Position numbers and translations under genes: made by a program. From NCBI RefSeq assembly GCF_900119315.1, contig NZ_LT827010.1, positions 5,985,001 to 6,049,000 on the forward strand: a stretch of DNA of 64,000 bases. The letters are read 5' to 3'. The DNA comes from Actinoplanes sp. SE50/110. GTDB lineage: Bacteria; Actinomycetota; Actinomycetes; Mycobacteriales; Micromonosporaceae. Positions 16,246-23,682 of this stretch are shown here, one piece after another. The notes under the pieces are model-generated. The model searched no databases. It was not told the origin of the DNA and worked only from the letters and a program-made list of their open reading frames with translations. The first letter of the stretch is position 1, and every line of letters starts with the position of its first letter.

Positions 16246-16610
16246 GCCACCGAGCCGTCGCAGAACTCGTTCCGCTACGCGGGCGGGGACGCCATCGTGG
16301 CCCGGGCACGGCGAACGGGCAGCGGATGCGCGGCCACGCGCTGGCCTGGCACCAGCAGCAGCCCGGCGGGGTGTCGTCGCTGAGCGGGTCGGCGCTGCGC
16401 AGCGCGATGGTCAACCACATCACCACCGTGGCCACCCACTACCTGGGCCGGATCTACGCCTGGGACGTGGTGAACACCGCCGTCTACACCATGGTCAAGG
16501 GCTTCCTGGCGCGCGGAGTGCCGATCGACTGCGTCGGCTTCCCGTCGCACATCAACTCGGCGTCGCCGCCGGAGCCGGCACCAGCTTCGGCTTCCAGGGC
16601 ACCGGGTCGG
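16246..16610 (+). pseudogene. GH10 endo-xylanase relic
   Basis: The first frame has ATEPSQNSFRYAGGDAIV, the GH10 segment after the first beta strands. At about 16316 the frame shifts by one base and continues as MRGHALAWHQQQPG, the GH10 WH motif, to YLGRIYAWDVVN. The acid/base glutamate that should follow VN is gone. Instead the sequence jumps directly to TAVYTMVKGFLARGVPIDCVGF, which lies some 50-80 residues further on in normal xylanases. So the gene has lost its N-terminus, one frame and an internal block, and its C-terminus fades after SHIN. It is a dead secreted xylanase gene. Confidence 0.88.
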
Positions 16611-16680
16611 CCCCTTCGGGCACGGCCACCTGCACGGCGGCCTGATACCGGAAGGTCGCGGGGGCCGTCATGATCGACAC

Positions 16681-17250
16681 ATGACCCGGCGGCCCCTTTC
16701 CCTCGTCGCGCTGCTCCTGCTGGCCGGCTGCACCACCGGCCGGGCACACCCGGCCGCGGCGCCCGCGCCGGCCGTGTGCACCGGCGGGCAGACCGTGTTC
16801 GCCAAGGCGGTCACCGGCAAACTGCTCACCGGCGTCACCCCGGTCGAGAAGGGGCTTGCCAGGGACGTGGTGTTCACCGACCCGTACGACCAGATCAACA
16901 CCCGGACCGCCGCGGTGCGGACCGCGGCGACGGCGCCGGCCGAGCAGATCTACCGGGAGCTTGCCGGCCGGTACGGGGAGGACCATCCGCTGGCCCCCTA
17001 CGGCGAGGTGTACCACCCGGCCACCGGCGAGTCGTTCAGCATGGACCGCACCGGCCGCTTCGTCGCCTACGAGTGGCTGCGCACCCTGGACGTGCCCTTC
17101 CACTACACCTGCGGCGGCACCACCACCGACGGCACCGTGATCACCTGGAGCGCCGTGCTGACCGACGGCATCCTGAACTGCGACGAGCCGGCCCCGGCGG
17201 CCACCACGGCCGACGATCCGGAGCGCGAGGCCCGCCGGCTGCGCTGTTAG
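16681..17250 (+). CDS. Putative lipoprotein, 189 aa
   Basis: MTRRPLSLVALLLLAGC is a short lipoprotein signal with Cys17. After an Ala/Pro linker the mature chain has ordered segments (VEKGLARDVVFTDPYDQINT, IYRELAGRYGEDHPLAPYGE, EWLRTLDVPFHYTCGGTTTD). Four further cysteines include a C-terminal one. I recognise no family. It is likely a surface-anchored protein. The ATG has no strong ribosome binding site. It sits directly after the xylanase relic on the same strand, with no sign of functional linkage. Confidence 0.65.
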   Translation: MTRRPLSLVALLLLAGCTTGRAHPAAAPAPAVCTGGQTVFAKAVTGKLLTGVTPVEKGLARDVVFTDPYDQINTRTAAVRTAATAPAEQIYRELAGRYGEDHPLAPYGEVYHPATGESFSMDRTGRFVAYEWLRTLDVPFHYTCGGTTTDGTVITWSAVLTDGILNCDEPAPAATTADDPEREARRLRC

Positions 17251-17395
17251 CCGGCCGGTCGCGACAGTCGGGCGGGAACCCGCGGACGAACGGTCGGCGG
17301 CCTGCGACAAACGGGTCACGACGCTCAGGTGCCGGCCGGCGAAGCCGAAGACGATGGCGATCCGCACCTCCCGATCCGACTACCGGAGAGCCATA

Positions 17396-17848
17396 GTGTC
17401 GTACCAGCCGCCGTCCGTTCCGCAGAAGCCGACCGCAGCGTTCGTCGGCGCGTCCTGGGTCGCCCTCGGGCTCGGCATCGCGTCGTTCGCCGTCGGCCTG
17501 TGGAACTCGCACATGACCAAGAGCGAGGTCGGCTTCTACGCCGCGACGCTCCTGCTGGGCCTGTTCGGTGCTCTCTCCCTGCAGAAGTCGGTCCGCGACC
17601 GGGCCGAGGGCGTGCCGGTGACGAACCTCTATCTGGGCGTCGCCGGCATCATCGTCGGCCTCTCCATCGTGATGATGACGATCGGACTGTGGAACAGCGG
17701 TCTGGCGTTGAGCGAGCGCGGCTTCTACGGCCTCGCTTTCGCGATGAGCCTGTTCGCCGTCGTCGCCGTCCAGAAGAACGTCCGCGACTCGGCCCCGCCG
17801 GCGGCGACCCGGCCGGCCGTCGTCAGCCCGTACCCGGATGGCCGCTGA
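17396..17848 (+). CDS. YiaA/YiaB-type membrane protein
   Basis: The 150-residue protein has four membrane segments arranged as two tandem YiaAB two-helix units. Unit 1 has ASWVALGLGIASFAVGLWNS, then EVGFYAATLLLGLFGALSLQ. Unit 2 has LGVAGIIVGLSIVMMTIGLW, then SERGFYGLAFAMSLFAVVAV. Each unit ends QKxVRD, showing internal duplication. The function of the family is unknown. The GTG at 17396 is chosen because GGAGAG lies five bases upstream and the chain then starts SYQPPSVPQ, typical of these proteins. An upstream ATG at 17354 adds an unlikely basic leader. Confidence 0.85.
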   Translation: MSYQPPSVPQKPTAAFVGASWVALGLGIASFAVGLWNSHMTKSEVGFYAATLLLGLFGALSLQKSVRDRAEGVPVTNLYLGVAGIIVGLSIVMMTIGLWNSGLALSERGFYGLAFAMSLFAVVAVQKNVRDSAPPAATRPAVVSPYPDGR

Positions 17849-17958
17849 GCGCTGATCCGGCCGCGGCGCCCCACCCCGCGCGGCACGTGCAGCGATCACG
17901 TGCCGGCGGGTGTCCGGATCTGCCGTGGACCAGGCGTCAGCGTGCGTGGCGGGTCGGC

Positions 17959-19236
17959 TCAGCGCTCCAGGATGGCGACGACGCCCTGGCCACCGGCCGC
18001 GCAGATGGAGATCAGGCCGCGGCCGGCGCCCCGTCGGCTGAGCAGCTTGGCCAGGGTGGCGACGATCCGGCCGCCGGTCGCCGCGAACGGGTGGCCGGCC
18101 GCCAGTGAGGAGCCGTTGACGTTGAGCTTGGCCCGGTCGATCGACCCGAGCGGCGCGTCCAGGCCGAGCTTCGCCTTGCAGAACTCCGGCGACTCCCAGG
18201 CCGCCAGGGTGGACAGCACCTGCGACGCGAACGCCTCGTGGATCTCGTAGTAGTCGAAGTCCTGCAGGGTGAGGCCGTTGCGGGCGAGCATCCGCGGCAC
18301 CGCGTACGCCGGGGCCATCAGCAGCCCCTCGTCGCCGTGCACGTAGTCGACCGCCGCCGTCTCGCAGTCCGCGAAATACGCCAGGACCGGCAGTGAGTGC
18401 GCGGCGGCCCACTCCTGCGAGGCCAGCAGCACGGTCGACGCGCCGTCGGTCAGCGGGGTCGAGTTGCCCGCCGTCATCGTCGCGTTCTCCTTGCCGTACA
18501 CCGGCTTCAGCTTCGCGAGTTTCTCCAGGCTGCTGTCGGCCCGCAGATTCTGGTCGCGGGTCAGCCCCAGGTAGGGGGTCATCAGATCGTCGAAGAACCG
18601 ACTGTCGTACGCGGCGGCCAGGCGCTGATGCGAGGTCAGCGCGAGCGCGTCCTGATCCTCGCGCGACACGTTCCACCTCGCCGCGGTGATCGCAGCGTGC
18701 TCGCCCATCGACAGGCCGGTGCGGGGCTCGGAGTTGCGCGGGATCTCCGGCTGCAGCGCGTGCTGCGGGCGCAGCTTGGCGACCGCCTTCAGCCGCGCGC
18801 CCAGCGTCCGCGCCCGGTTCAGCTCCAGCAGCGCCTGCCGCATGTCCTCGTTCACCTGCAGCGGCGCGTCCGAGGTGGTGTCCACGCCACCGGCCACGCC
18901 GACGTCGATCTGGCCCAGCGCGATCTTGTTGGCGACCAGGATGGCCGCCTCCAGCCCGGTGCCGCAGGCCTGCTGGATGTCGTAGGCCGGGGTGTGCGGG
19001 TCGAGCCGCGAGCCCAGCACCACCTCGCGGGTCAGGTTGAAGTCGCGGGAGTGCTTGAGCACGGCGCCGGCCACCACCTCACCGAGCCGCTCGCCGGCCA
19101 GACCGAACCGGGCGACCAGGCCGTCCAACGCGGCGGTCAGCATGTCCTGGTTCGAAGCGGCGGCATACCTGCTGTTCGACCGGGCGAACGGGATACGGTT
19201 ACCGCCCAGGACGGCGACACGGCGCACGGTCGGCAC
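17959..19236 (-). CDS. fadA2: Acetyl-CoA C-acyltransferase (thiolase), FadA2-like
   Basis: The 425-residue thiolase has the acylation cysteine in QQACGTGLEAAI, the catalytic His in NVNGSSLAAGHPFAATGG, and the second Cys in LISICAAGGQGVVA. It cleaves 3-oxoacyl-CoA or condenses acetyl units in fatty-acid metabolism. It is divergent from a two-domain FabG and a MaoC dehydratase, the same trio as fadA2-fabG4-htdX in mycobacteria. The GTG at 19236 follows a perfect GGAGGA. The open frame beyond the start towards 21018 is antisense to fabG4 and is not part of the gene. Confidence 0.92.
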   Translation of the reverse strand: MPTVRRVAVLGGNRIPFARSNSRYAAASNQDMLTAALDGLVARFGLAGERLGEVVAGAVLKHSRDFNLTREVVLGSRLDPHTPAYDIQQACGTGLEAAILVANKIALGQIDVGVAGGVDTTSDAPLQVNEDMRQALLELNRARTLGARLKAVAKLRPQHALQPEIPRNSEPRTGLSMGEHAAITAARWNVSREDQDALALTSHQRLAAAYDSRFFDDLMTPYLGLTRDQNLRADSSLEKLAKLKPVYGKENATMTAGNSTPLTDGASTVLLASQEWAAAHSLPVLAYFADCETAAVDYVHGDEGLLMAPAYAVPRMLARNGLTLQDFDYYEIHEAFASQVLSTLAAWESPEFCKAKLGLDAPLGSIDRAKLNVNGSSLAAGHPFAATGGRIVATLAKLLSRRGAGRGLISICAAGGQGVVAILER

Positions 19237-19290
19237 GGAATCCTCCACAGATCTATCCACGACATCGACGACGGCAAAGCTACTGACCGG

Positions 19291-19296
19291 TAGGGT
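19291..19296 (+). promoter_or_regulatory. Putative -10 hexamer of a leaderless transcript (fabG4-htdX)
   Basis: TAGGGT (TANNNT) ends six bases before the ATG at 19303 and no ribosome binding site is present. Confidence 0.5.
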
Positions 19297-19302
19297 ACTC
19301 GC

Positions 19303-20643
19303 ATGGCTGACAGGTACGCGAACTTCGCCAACTCCGGTCTCGGCCGGGCCGTGGTCAAGCGTCTCGGCTTGCCCGACCCGCCCCGCCTGCGACGGTACCG
19401 CCCGGGCGACCCGGTGGCGTCCGCTCCGGTGCTGCTCGGCGCCGCGCCCGGCGGACGACTCGCCGACCCGGTCGGCAAACTGCTGCAGGACGCCGGGGTG
19501 CAGGTGGTCACCGAGGGCGCGGACGGGGCGAAACACGCCGCCCTGATCTTCGACGCGACCGGCATCACCACCTCGGCGGGGCTCCGGGCGCTCTTCGACT
19601 ACTTCCACCCGTACGCCCGCAGCCTGACCCCGAGCGGCCGGGTCATCGTGCTGGGCACGCCACCGGAAGCCGCCGCGGACCCGAAAGAGGCGACCGCGCA
19701 GCGGAGCCTGGAGGGTCTGACCCGCAGCATCGGCAAGGAATTCGGCCGGGGCAGCACCAGCCAGCTGGTCTACGTGGCACCCGGGGGCGAGCAGTCGGTC
19801 GAGTCCACCCTGCGCTTCCTGCTCAGCGGGAAATCCGCCTACGTGTCCGGCCAGGTCATCCGGATCGGCGCGACCGCAGCCCCGACCCCCGCCGACTGGG
19901 ACAAGCCACTGACCGGCAAACTCGCCCTGGTCACCGGCGCGGCCCGAGGCATCGGCGCATCGATCGCGGCGACCCTGGCCCGCGACGGCGCCGAGGTGAT
20001 CGCGCTGGACGTGCCCGGCGCCGGCGACGCGCTGGCCGACGTGGCGAACCGGGCGCGCGGCCGGGCGCTGCAACTCGACCTGACCGCCGAGGACGCGCCG
20101 GCGCGGCTCGCCGGATACCTCGCGGCCGGCCCGCACGGCGGCGTCGACATCCTGGTGCACAACGCCGGGATCACCCGGGACAAGACGATCGCGCGGATGG
20201 ACGAGAGCCGCTGGGACTCGGTGATCGGGGTCAACCTGACCGCCCCGGAACGCGTCAACGACCTGCTGCTGGAACGCGACCTGATCAAGCCGGGCGGCCG
20301 GATCGTCGGCGTCGCCTCGATCGCCGGGATCGCCGGCAACCGCGGGCAGACCAACTACGCGACCAGCAAGGCCGGCGTGATCGGACTGGTCCAGTCGACC
20401 GCGCCGCTGCTCGCCGGGAAGGACATCACGATCAACGCGGTGGCGCCCGGCTTCATCGAGACCGCGATGACCGCGAAGATGCCGATCGGGCTGCGTGAGG
20501 CCGGCCGCCGGCTGAACAGCATGTCGCAGGGCGGCCTGCCGGTCGACGTGGCCGAGACGATCGCCTGGTTCGCCTCCCCCGGGTCGGCGGCGATCACCGG
20601 GAACGTGGTGCGGGTCTGCGGCCAGAGTCTGCTGGGGGCCTGA
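19303..20643 (+). CDS. fabG4: High-molecular-weight 3-oxoacyl reductase (FabG4-type)
   Basis: The 446-residue protein is two Rossmann domains in tandem. The N-terminal one (residues 1-200) is degenerate and lacks the glycine motif. The C-terminal SDR domain (about 205-446) is complete, with TGAARGIGAS, NNAG-equivalent HNAGITRD, the Ser in GVASIAGIAGN, and YATSK with catalytic Tyr and Lys. This layout is that of mycobacterial FabG4, which reduces long 3-oxoacyl-CoA with NADH. The MaoC dehydratase follows three bases after the stop, so reduction and dehydration are encoded together. Confidence 0.93.
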   Translation: MADRYANFANSGLGRAVVKRLGLPDPPRLRRYRPGDPVASAPVLLGAAPGGRLADPVGKLLQDAGVQVVTEGADGAKHAALIFDATGITTSAGLRALFDYFHPYARSLTPSGRVIVLGTPPEAAADPKEATAQRSLEGLTRSIGKEFGRGSTSQLVYVAPGGEQSVESTLRFLLSGKSAYVSGQVIRIGATAAPTPADWDKPLTGKLALVTGAARGIGASIAATLARDGAEVIALDVPGAGDALADVANRARGRALQLDLTAEDAPARLAGYLAAGPHGGVDILVHNAGITRDKTIARMDESRWDSVIGVNLTAPERVNDLLLERDLIKPGGRIVGVASIAGIAGNRGQTNYATSKAGVIGLVQSTAPLLAGKDITINAVAPGFIETAMTAKMPIGLREAGRRLNSMSQGGLPVDVAETIAWFASPGSAAITGNVVRVCGQSLLGA

Positions 20644-20646
20644 CCG

Positions 20647-21579
20647 ATGGTGGCGGTCGTGGAGTTGACCGAGGGGCCGGGAACGAGCGCGGCGTACGCC
20701 AAGGCCGCGCTCGGCATGCTGCGCCGGGGCGGGTCGGCGCTGCCCGACGTGGAGCTGGTGCACCGCGGGGTGAGCGTGGACCGGGCGCATCTGGCGCGGT
20801 ACGACCGGGTGTGCGGGCTGCGGCTCGGCGACACGCTGCCGGCGACGTACCCGCATGTGCTGGCGTTTCCGCTGGCGATGCGGCTGATGTCGGACGGGGA
20901 CTTTCCGCTGCCGATGATCGGGCTGGTGCACGTGTCGAACCGGATCACGGTGCGGGCGCCGATCGACGCGGGGGCCCGGCTGGATCTGCGGGTACGGGCG
21001 GTGGATCTGCGGGATCATCCGCGGGGGCGGCAGTTCGACATGGTGGCGACGGCTTCGGTGGACGATGAGGTGGTCTGGGAGGACGTCTCGACCTACCTGC
21101 GGATCACGTCGGCCGGCGGCGGTGCTCGTGACACCGGCACCGGCACCGGCACCGGTCGCAACGCCGGCGGCGGCTCCGCCCGCGGGTCGGGGAACGCTCC
21201 GCTCGGCGGCGCAGCGACCCGGTTCCCGAAGCCGGATGTCTCCGGTTCATCCGGTGGGGCGGTCTGGCGGCTGCCGACCCGGGTCGGGACGGATTACGCC
21301 GCGGTCTCCGGCGATCGCAACCCCATCCACACGTCGCGCCTGGGCGCCCGGCTTTTCGGATTCTCCCGGCAGATCGCGCACGGGATGTGGACCAAGGCCC
21401 GCTGCCTGGCCGCCCTGGAAGGTCGCCTCCCCGACGCGTACACCGTCGAAGTGTCCTTCAGACAACCGATCCTGCTGCCGTCCACGGTCCGCTTCACCGC
21501 CACCCTCACCGGCGACGACTGGGATTTCGCGGTGGTCTCGAAGCGTACCCACCTGACCGGCACGATCACCGGCGGCTAG
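20647..21579 (+). CDS. htdX: MaoC-like double-hotdog 3-hydroxyacyl dehydratase (HtdX-type)
   Basis: The 310-residue protein has an N-terminal hotdog half (YPHVLAFPLAMRLMSDGDFP, IGLVHVSNRITVRAPI) and a C-terminal MaoC half. The latter carries the hydratase motif: YAAVSGDRNPIH with Asp and His, then FGFSRQIAHGMW. The halves are joined by an unusual Gly/Thr/Ala linker around residues 158-190, encoded by GGCACC repeats. Partnered with fabG4 and the divergent thiolase, it would dehydrate 3-hydroxyacyl-CoA in an elongation or beta-oxidation branch. Start and stop overlap nothing, and the gap to fabG4 is 3 bases. Confidence 0.88.
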   Translation: MVAVVELTEGPGTSAAYAKAALGMLRRGGSALPDVELVHRGVSVDRAHLARYDRVCGLRLGDTLPATYPHVLAFPLAMRLMSDGDFPLPMIGLVHVSNRITVRAPIDAGARLDLRVRAVDLRDHPRGRQFDMVATASVDDEVVWEDVSTYLRITSAGGGARDTGTGTGTGRNAGGGSARGSGNAPLGGAATRFPKPDVSGSSGGAVWRLPTRVGTDYAAVSGDRNPIHTSRLGARLFGFSRQIAHGMWTKARCLAALEGRLPDAYTVEVSFRQPILLPSTVRFTATLTGDDWDFAVVSKRTHLTGTITGG

Positions 21580-21641
21580 CTCCGGTCGGCTCTGCCCGAG
21601 GAGGGCCGCGGCCGCGCATCGCGGCACACGCCGGGTACCCC

Positions 21642-21785
21642 GGCACCTCCTGCGCCGGAACCCACGCCGGCTCGCCACCGCGCTGCGTCGGCACCTCCTG
21701 CGCCGGAACCCACGCCGGCTCGCCACCGCGCTGCGTCGGCACCTCCTGCGCCGGAACCCACGCCGGCTCGCCACCGCGCTGCGTC
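21642..21785. repeat. 48-bp tandem repeat, three exact copies
   Basis: Three copies starting at 21642, 21690 and 21738 look identical. They fill the gap between htdX and the nitroreductase. The unit is a multiple of three. On the minus strand it would read PTQRGGEPAWVPAQEV three times in a 74-codon open frame (21566-21790) that begins with ATG at the edge of the array. No ribosome binding site supports translation. Confidence 0.92.
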
Positions 21786-21891
21786 GGCATGTCCGTCCCG
21801 GATCGCCCGGTCCGCCGCCGCCGGCGATTCCGCGCCTCGGCATGGTCCGCCGCCTTGAGGTGAAGCCGGGTTGAGGTCGCAGGATGACGGC

Positions 21892-22248
21892 ATGACGGTG
21901 ACCGATGAGGTGCGGCGGCTGCTGGACGGGCAGCAGACCGTGGAGATCACGACGATCGGGCGGCGCAGCGGCACGCCCCGCCGGATCGAGACGTGGCGAT
22001 ACCGGGCGGCCGGCCGCTACTGGCTGACCGGCAGCCCCGGGTCGCGGGACTGGTATGCGAACCTTCTCGCCCAGCCCGCGTTCACCCTGCACCTGGCGGG
22101 CCTGGACGTGCCGGCCCGCGGGCGGCCGGTGACCGACGCGCGGGAGCGGGCGCGGGTGTTCGGCGACATCGTGCCGGGGCTCGGCGGGGGTGGCAGCCTG
22201 GAAAGCTGGATCGCCGGCAGCCCGCTGGTGGAGATCGAGTTCGGGTGA
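21892..22248 (+). CDS. Nitroreductase/deazaflavin (F420)-dependent oxidoreductase family protein
   Basis: The 118-residue split-barrel protein has the Ddn-like pattern: TIGRRSGTPRRIETWRYRAA, then WLTGSPGSRDWYANLLAQPA. The latter is the W-N-L-P signature of F420H2-dependent or related nitroreductases and quinone reductases. It lacks the usual membrane-binding N-terminal helix and is short for the family. The substrate is unknown. The ATG at 21892 is preceded by a weak AGGA. Its stop codon lies inside the first copy of a tandem repeat that leads to the next gene. Confidence 0.78.
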   Translation: MTVTDEVRRLLDGQQTVEITTIGRRSGTPRRIETWRYRAAGRYWLTGSPGSRDWYANLLAQPAFTLHLAGLDVPARGRPVTDARERARVFGDIVPGLGGGGSLESWIAGSPLVEIEFG

Positions 22249-22389
22249 CGCCGCGGCCCGGCGGACAGGCTGGGTGACCGTGACCGTGACCGAGCTCGGG
22301 TGACGCCGGGGGTCGGCGGACAGGCTGGGTGACCGTGACCGAGCTCGGGTGACGCCGGGGGTCGGCGGATAGGCTGGGTGACCGTGAGC
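22237..22389. repeat. 49-55-bp tandem repeat spanning a stop/start junction, three copies
   Basis: Copies begin at 22237, 22292 and 22341 with GAGnTCGGGTGACGCCG. Each runs to GGCTGGGTGACCGTGA. The first copy starts inside the last codons of the nitroreductase gene. The last copy ends at the GTG start of the next gene. The intergenic DNA is thus a triplication of the gene junction. Confidence 0.88.
22370..22375 (+). promoter_or_regulatory. Putative -10 hexamer created in the last repeat copy
   Basis: The last repeat copy reads GGATAGGCT where the other two read GGACAGGCT. The single C-to-T change makes TAGGCT (TANNNT), eight bases before the GTG at 22384. Confidence 0.45.
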
Positions 22390-22641
22390 GACCACTATGT
22401 CGTCATCAAGGGCCGCCGCTGGCGGGCCACCGACCCGGCGATCCCCGAGGAGGTGGCCGCCGAGCTGCGCAAGGCGCTGATGGCCGCGCGGCGCGACGTC
22501 GGCACGGCCCTGCGCGCCGGCGAGGACCCGGCCCCGGCCCGCGCCCGGGTGCACGCCGCGAAGGTCGCGCTCGGCGAGCGCGGCACCCCGTGGTGGGAGC
22601 AGACCCTCGACGAGCGACGACAGCGCTGGGAACAGCTCTAG
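22384..22641 (+). CDS. Conserved actinobacterial hypothetical protein, 85 aa
   Basis: The small soluble protein starts SDHYVVIKGRRWRATDPAIP and ends GERGTPWWEQTLDERRQRWE. It belongs to a conserved actinobacterial family often loosely named biopolymer transporter Tol, with no real evidence for that role. The middle is a helical, Ala/Arg-rich stretch. GTG at 22384 is preferred over GTG at 22378 because the TAGGCT box is eight bases upstream and homologous proteins start with MS-HYV. Its stop shares CTAG with the convergent oxidoreductase. Confidence 0.75.
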   Translation: MSDHYVVIKGRRWRATDPAIPEEVAAELRKALMAARRDVGTALRAGEDPAPARARVHAAKVALGERGTPWWEQTLDERRQRWEQL

Positions 22642-23612
22642 AGACGCAGCGCCTGTTTGCCGACCGTCGACCGGGCCTCCAGCTCGGCGAGCACCGTCGG
22701 GCCGTCGGCGAGGTCGTGCAGGACCGGCCGGCCGGGGGCGAGCACCCCGGCCCCGATCAGCGTGAACAGCTCGCCCATCACCTCACCGAAGAGCTGTGGC
22801 GCGGCCTGGATCAGGATGCCGATGTTCAGGCCGATCAGATGCACCTGGTGCCGGTAGACCAGGTCCCAGTTGCTGATCGTGGCCGTTCCCCCGGCCAGCC
22901 CGTAGACGACGACCCGCCCGGTGACCCGCTTCGCCGCGGCCAGGCTGGCCTCCAGGGTGGCACCGCCGGCCGACTCGAGCACCAGGTCGACGCCGCCGGT
23001 CAGCCGCAGCACCTCGGCGGCCAGATCGGTGCCGCGCGAGTCCAGGACGTGGTCGGCGCCCAGCTCGCGGACCACGTCGTGCTTGCCCGGCGAGGCGGTG
23101 GCGAGCACGGTCGCGCCGTAGTGTTTGGCCATCCGGACCGCGGCCTGCCCGGTGCCGCCCGCGGCGGCGTGGATCAGCACGGTCTGGCCCGCGGTGAGGC
23201 CGCCCAGGGGTTTCAGCGCGGCCAGCGCGGTGGGCCAGTTCACCAGCAGGCCGAGCGCCTGCTCGGCGGCCCAGCCGGGCGGGACCGGCACCGCCGCGGC
23301 GGCGGGCAGCAGCATGAATTCGGCGAAGGCGCCGCCGCCGGTGTGCACGCCGACGACGAGTGTCCCGGGCGGCGGGCCGGTCACGCCGGGACCGAGGGCG
23401 ACCACCGCACCGGCGGCCTCGATGCCGGCCACGTAGGGCACTGCGGGTCCACCGGCGAAGGTGCCGCGGGCGTACGAGCAATCCACGAAGTTGATCCCCG
23501 CGGCGGACACCTTGATCAACAACTCGCCCGGGCCGGGGCTCGGGATCGGCGCGTCGGCGATCAGGCGGAGGCCCTCGGGGCCGGTCAATGAGGTCTGCTG
23601 AAGTGCTCGCAC
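22638..23612 (-). CDS. NADPH:quinone oxidoreductase (zinc-independent MDR family)
   Basis: The 324-residue protein has the medium-chain dehydrogenase fold without zinc-site cysteines. The N-terminal catalytic part includes AAGINFVDCSYARG and VPYVAGIEAAGAVVALGPGV. The Rossmann domain has VLIHAAAGGTGQAAVRMAKH. It would reduce quinones or enones with NADPH. The start is GTG with GGGAG six bases upstream. It is divergent from a TetR regulator, and an inverted repeat between the two genes is the likely operator, suggesting induction by an electrophile or quinone. Confidence 0.88.
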   Translation of the reverse strand: MRALQQTSLTGPEGLRLIADAPIPSPGPGELLIKVSAAGINFVDCSYARGTFAGGPAVPYVAGIEAAGAVVALGPGVTGPPPGTLVVGVHTGGGAFAEFMLLPAAAAVPVPPGWAAEQALGLLVNWPTALAALKPLGGLTAGQTVLIHAAAGGTGQAAVRMAKHYGATVLATASPGKHDVVRELGADHVLDSRGTDLAAEVLRLTGGVDLVLESAGGATLEASLAAAKRVTGRVVVYGLAGGTATISNWDLVYRHQVHLIGLNIGILIQAAPQLFGEVMGELFTLIGAGVLAPGRPVLHDLADGPTVLAELEARSTVGKQALRL

Positions 23613-23623
23613 GCTCGGCTCCC

Positions 23624-23650
23624 TATAATTGTTTGTCGACCGACCAACAA
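23624..23650. promoter_or_regulatory. TetR operator overlapping a TATAAT box
   Basis: TATAAT at 23624-23629 runs directly into a 22-base inverted repeat (23629-23650). Its half-sites are TTGTTnGTCG and CGACnAACAA, separated by 2 bases. It lies between the divergent oxidoreductase and TetR genes. Repressor binding would cover the -10 region, fitting autorepression and control of the oxidoreductase. Confidence 0.75.
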
Positions 23651-23682
23651 ATTACCCCACCCGAGGCCGGAGGCGTATGCCC

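Noticed and set aside
16552..16671. 39-codon minus-strand frame starting MTAPATFRYQ
   Set aside because: Its composition is protein-like, but it overlaps the xylanase relic tail, has no ribosome binding site and matches nothing I recognise.
19237..21018. N-terminal extension of the thiolase frame
   Set aside because: It is antisense to fabG4 and htdX. The GTG at 19236 has a perfect ribosome binding site and starts the thiolase fold.
21566..21790. Repeat peptide gene on the minus strand
   Set aside because: It was kept as a finding but not called as a gene, because openness follows from the 48-base unit and no translation signal is seen.
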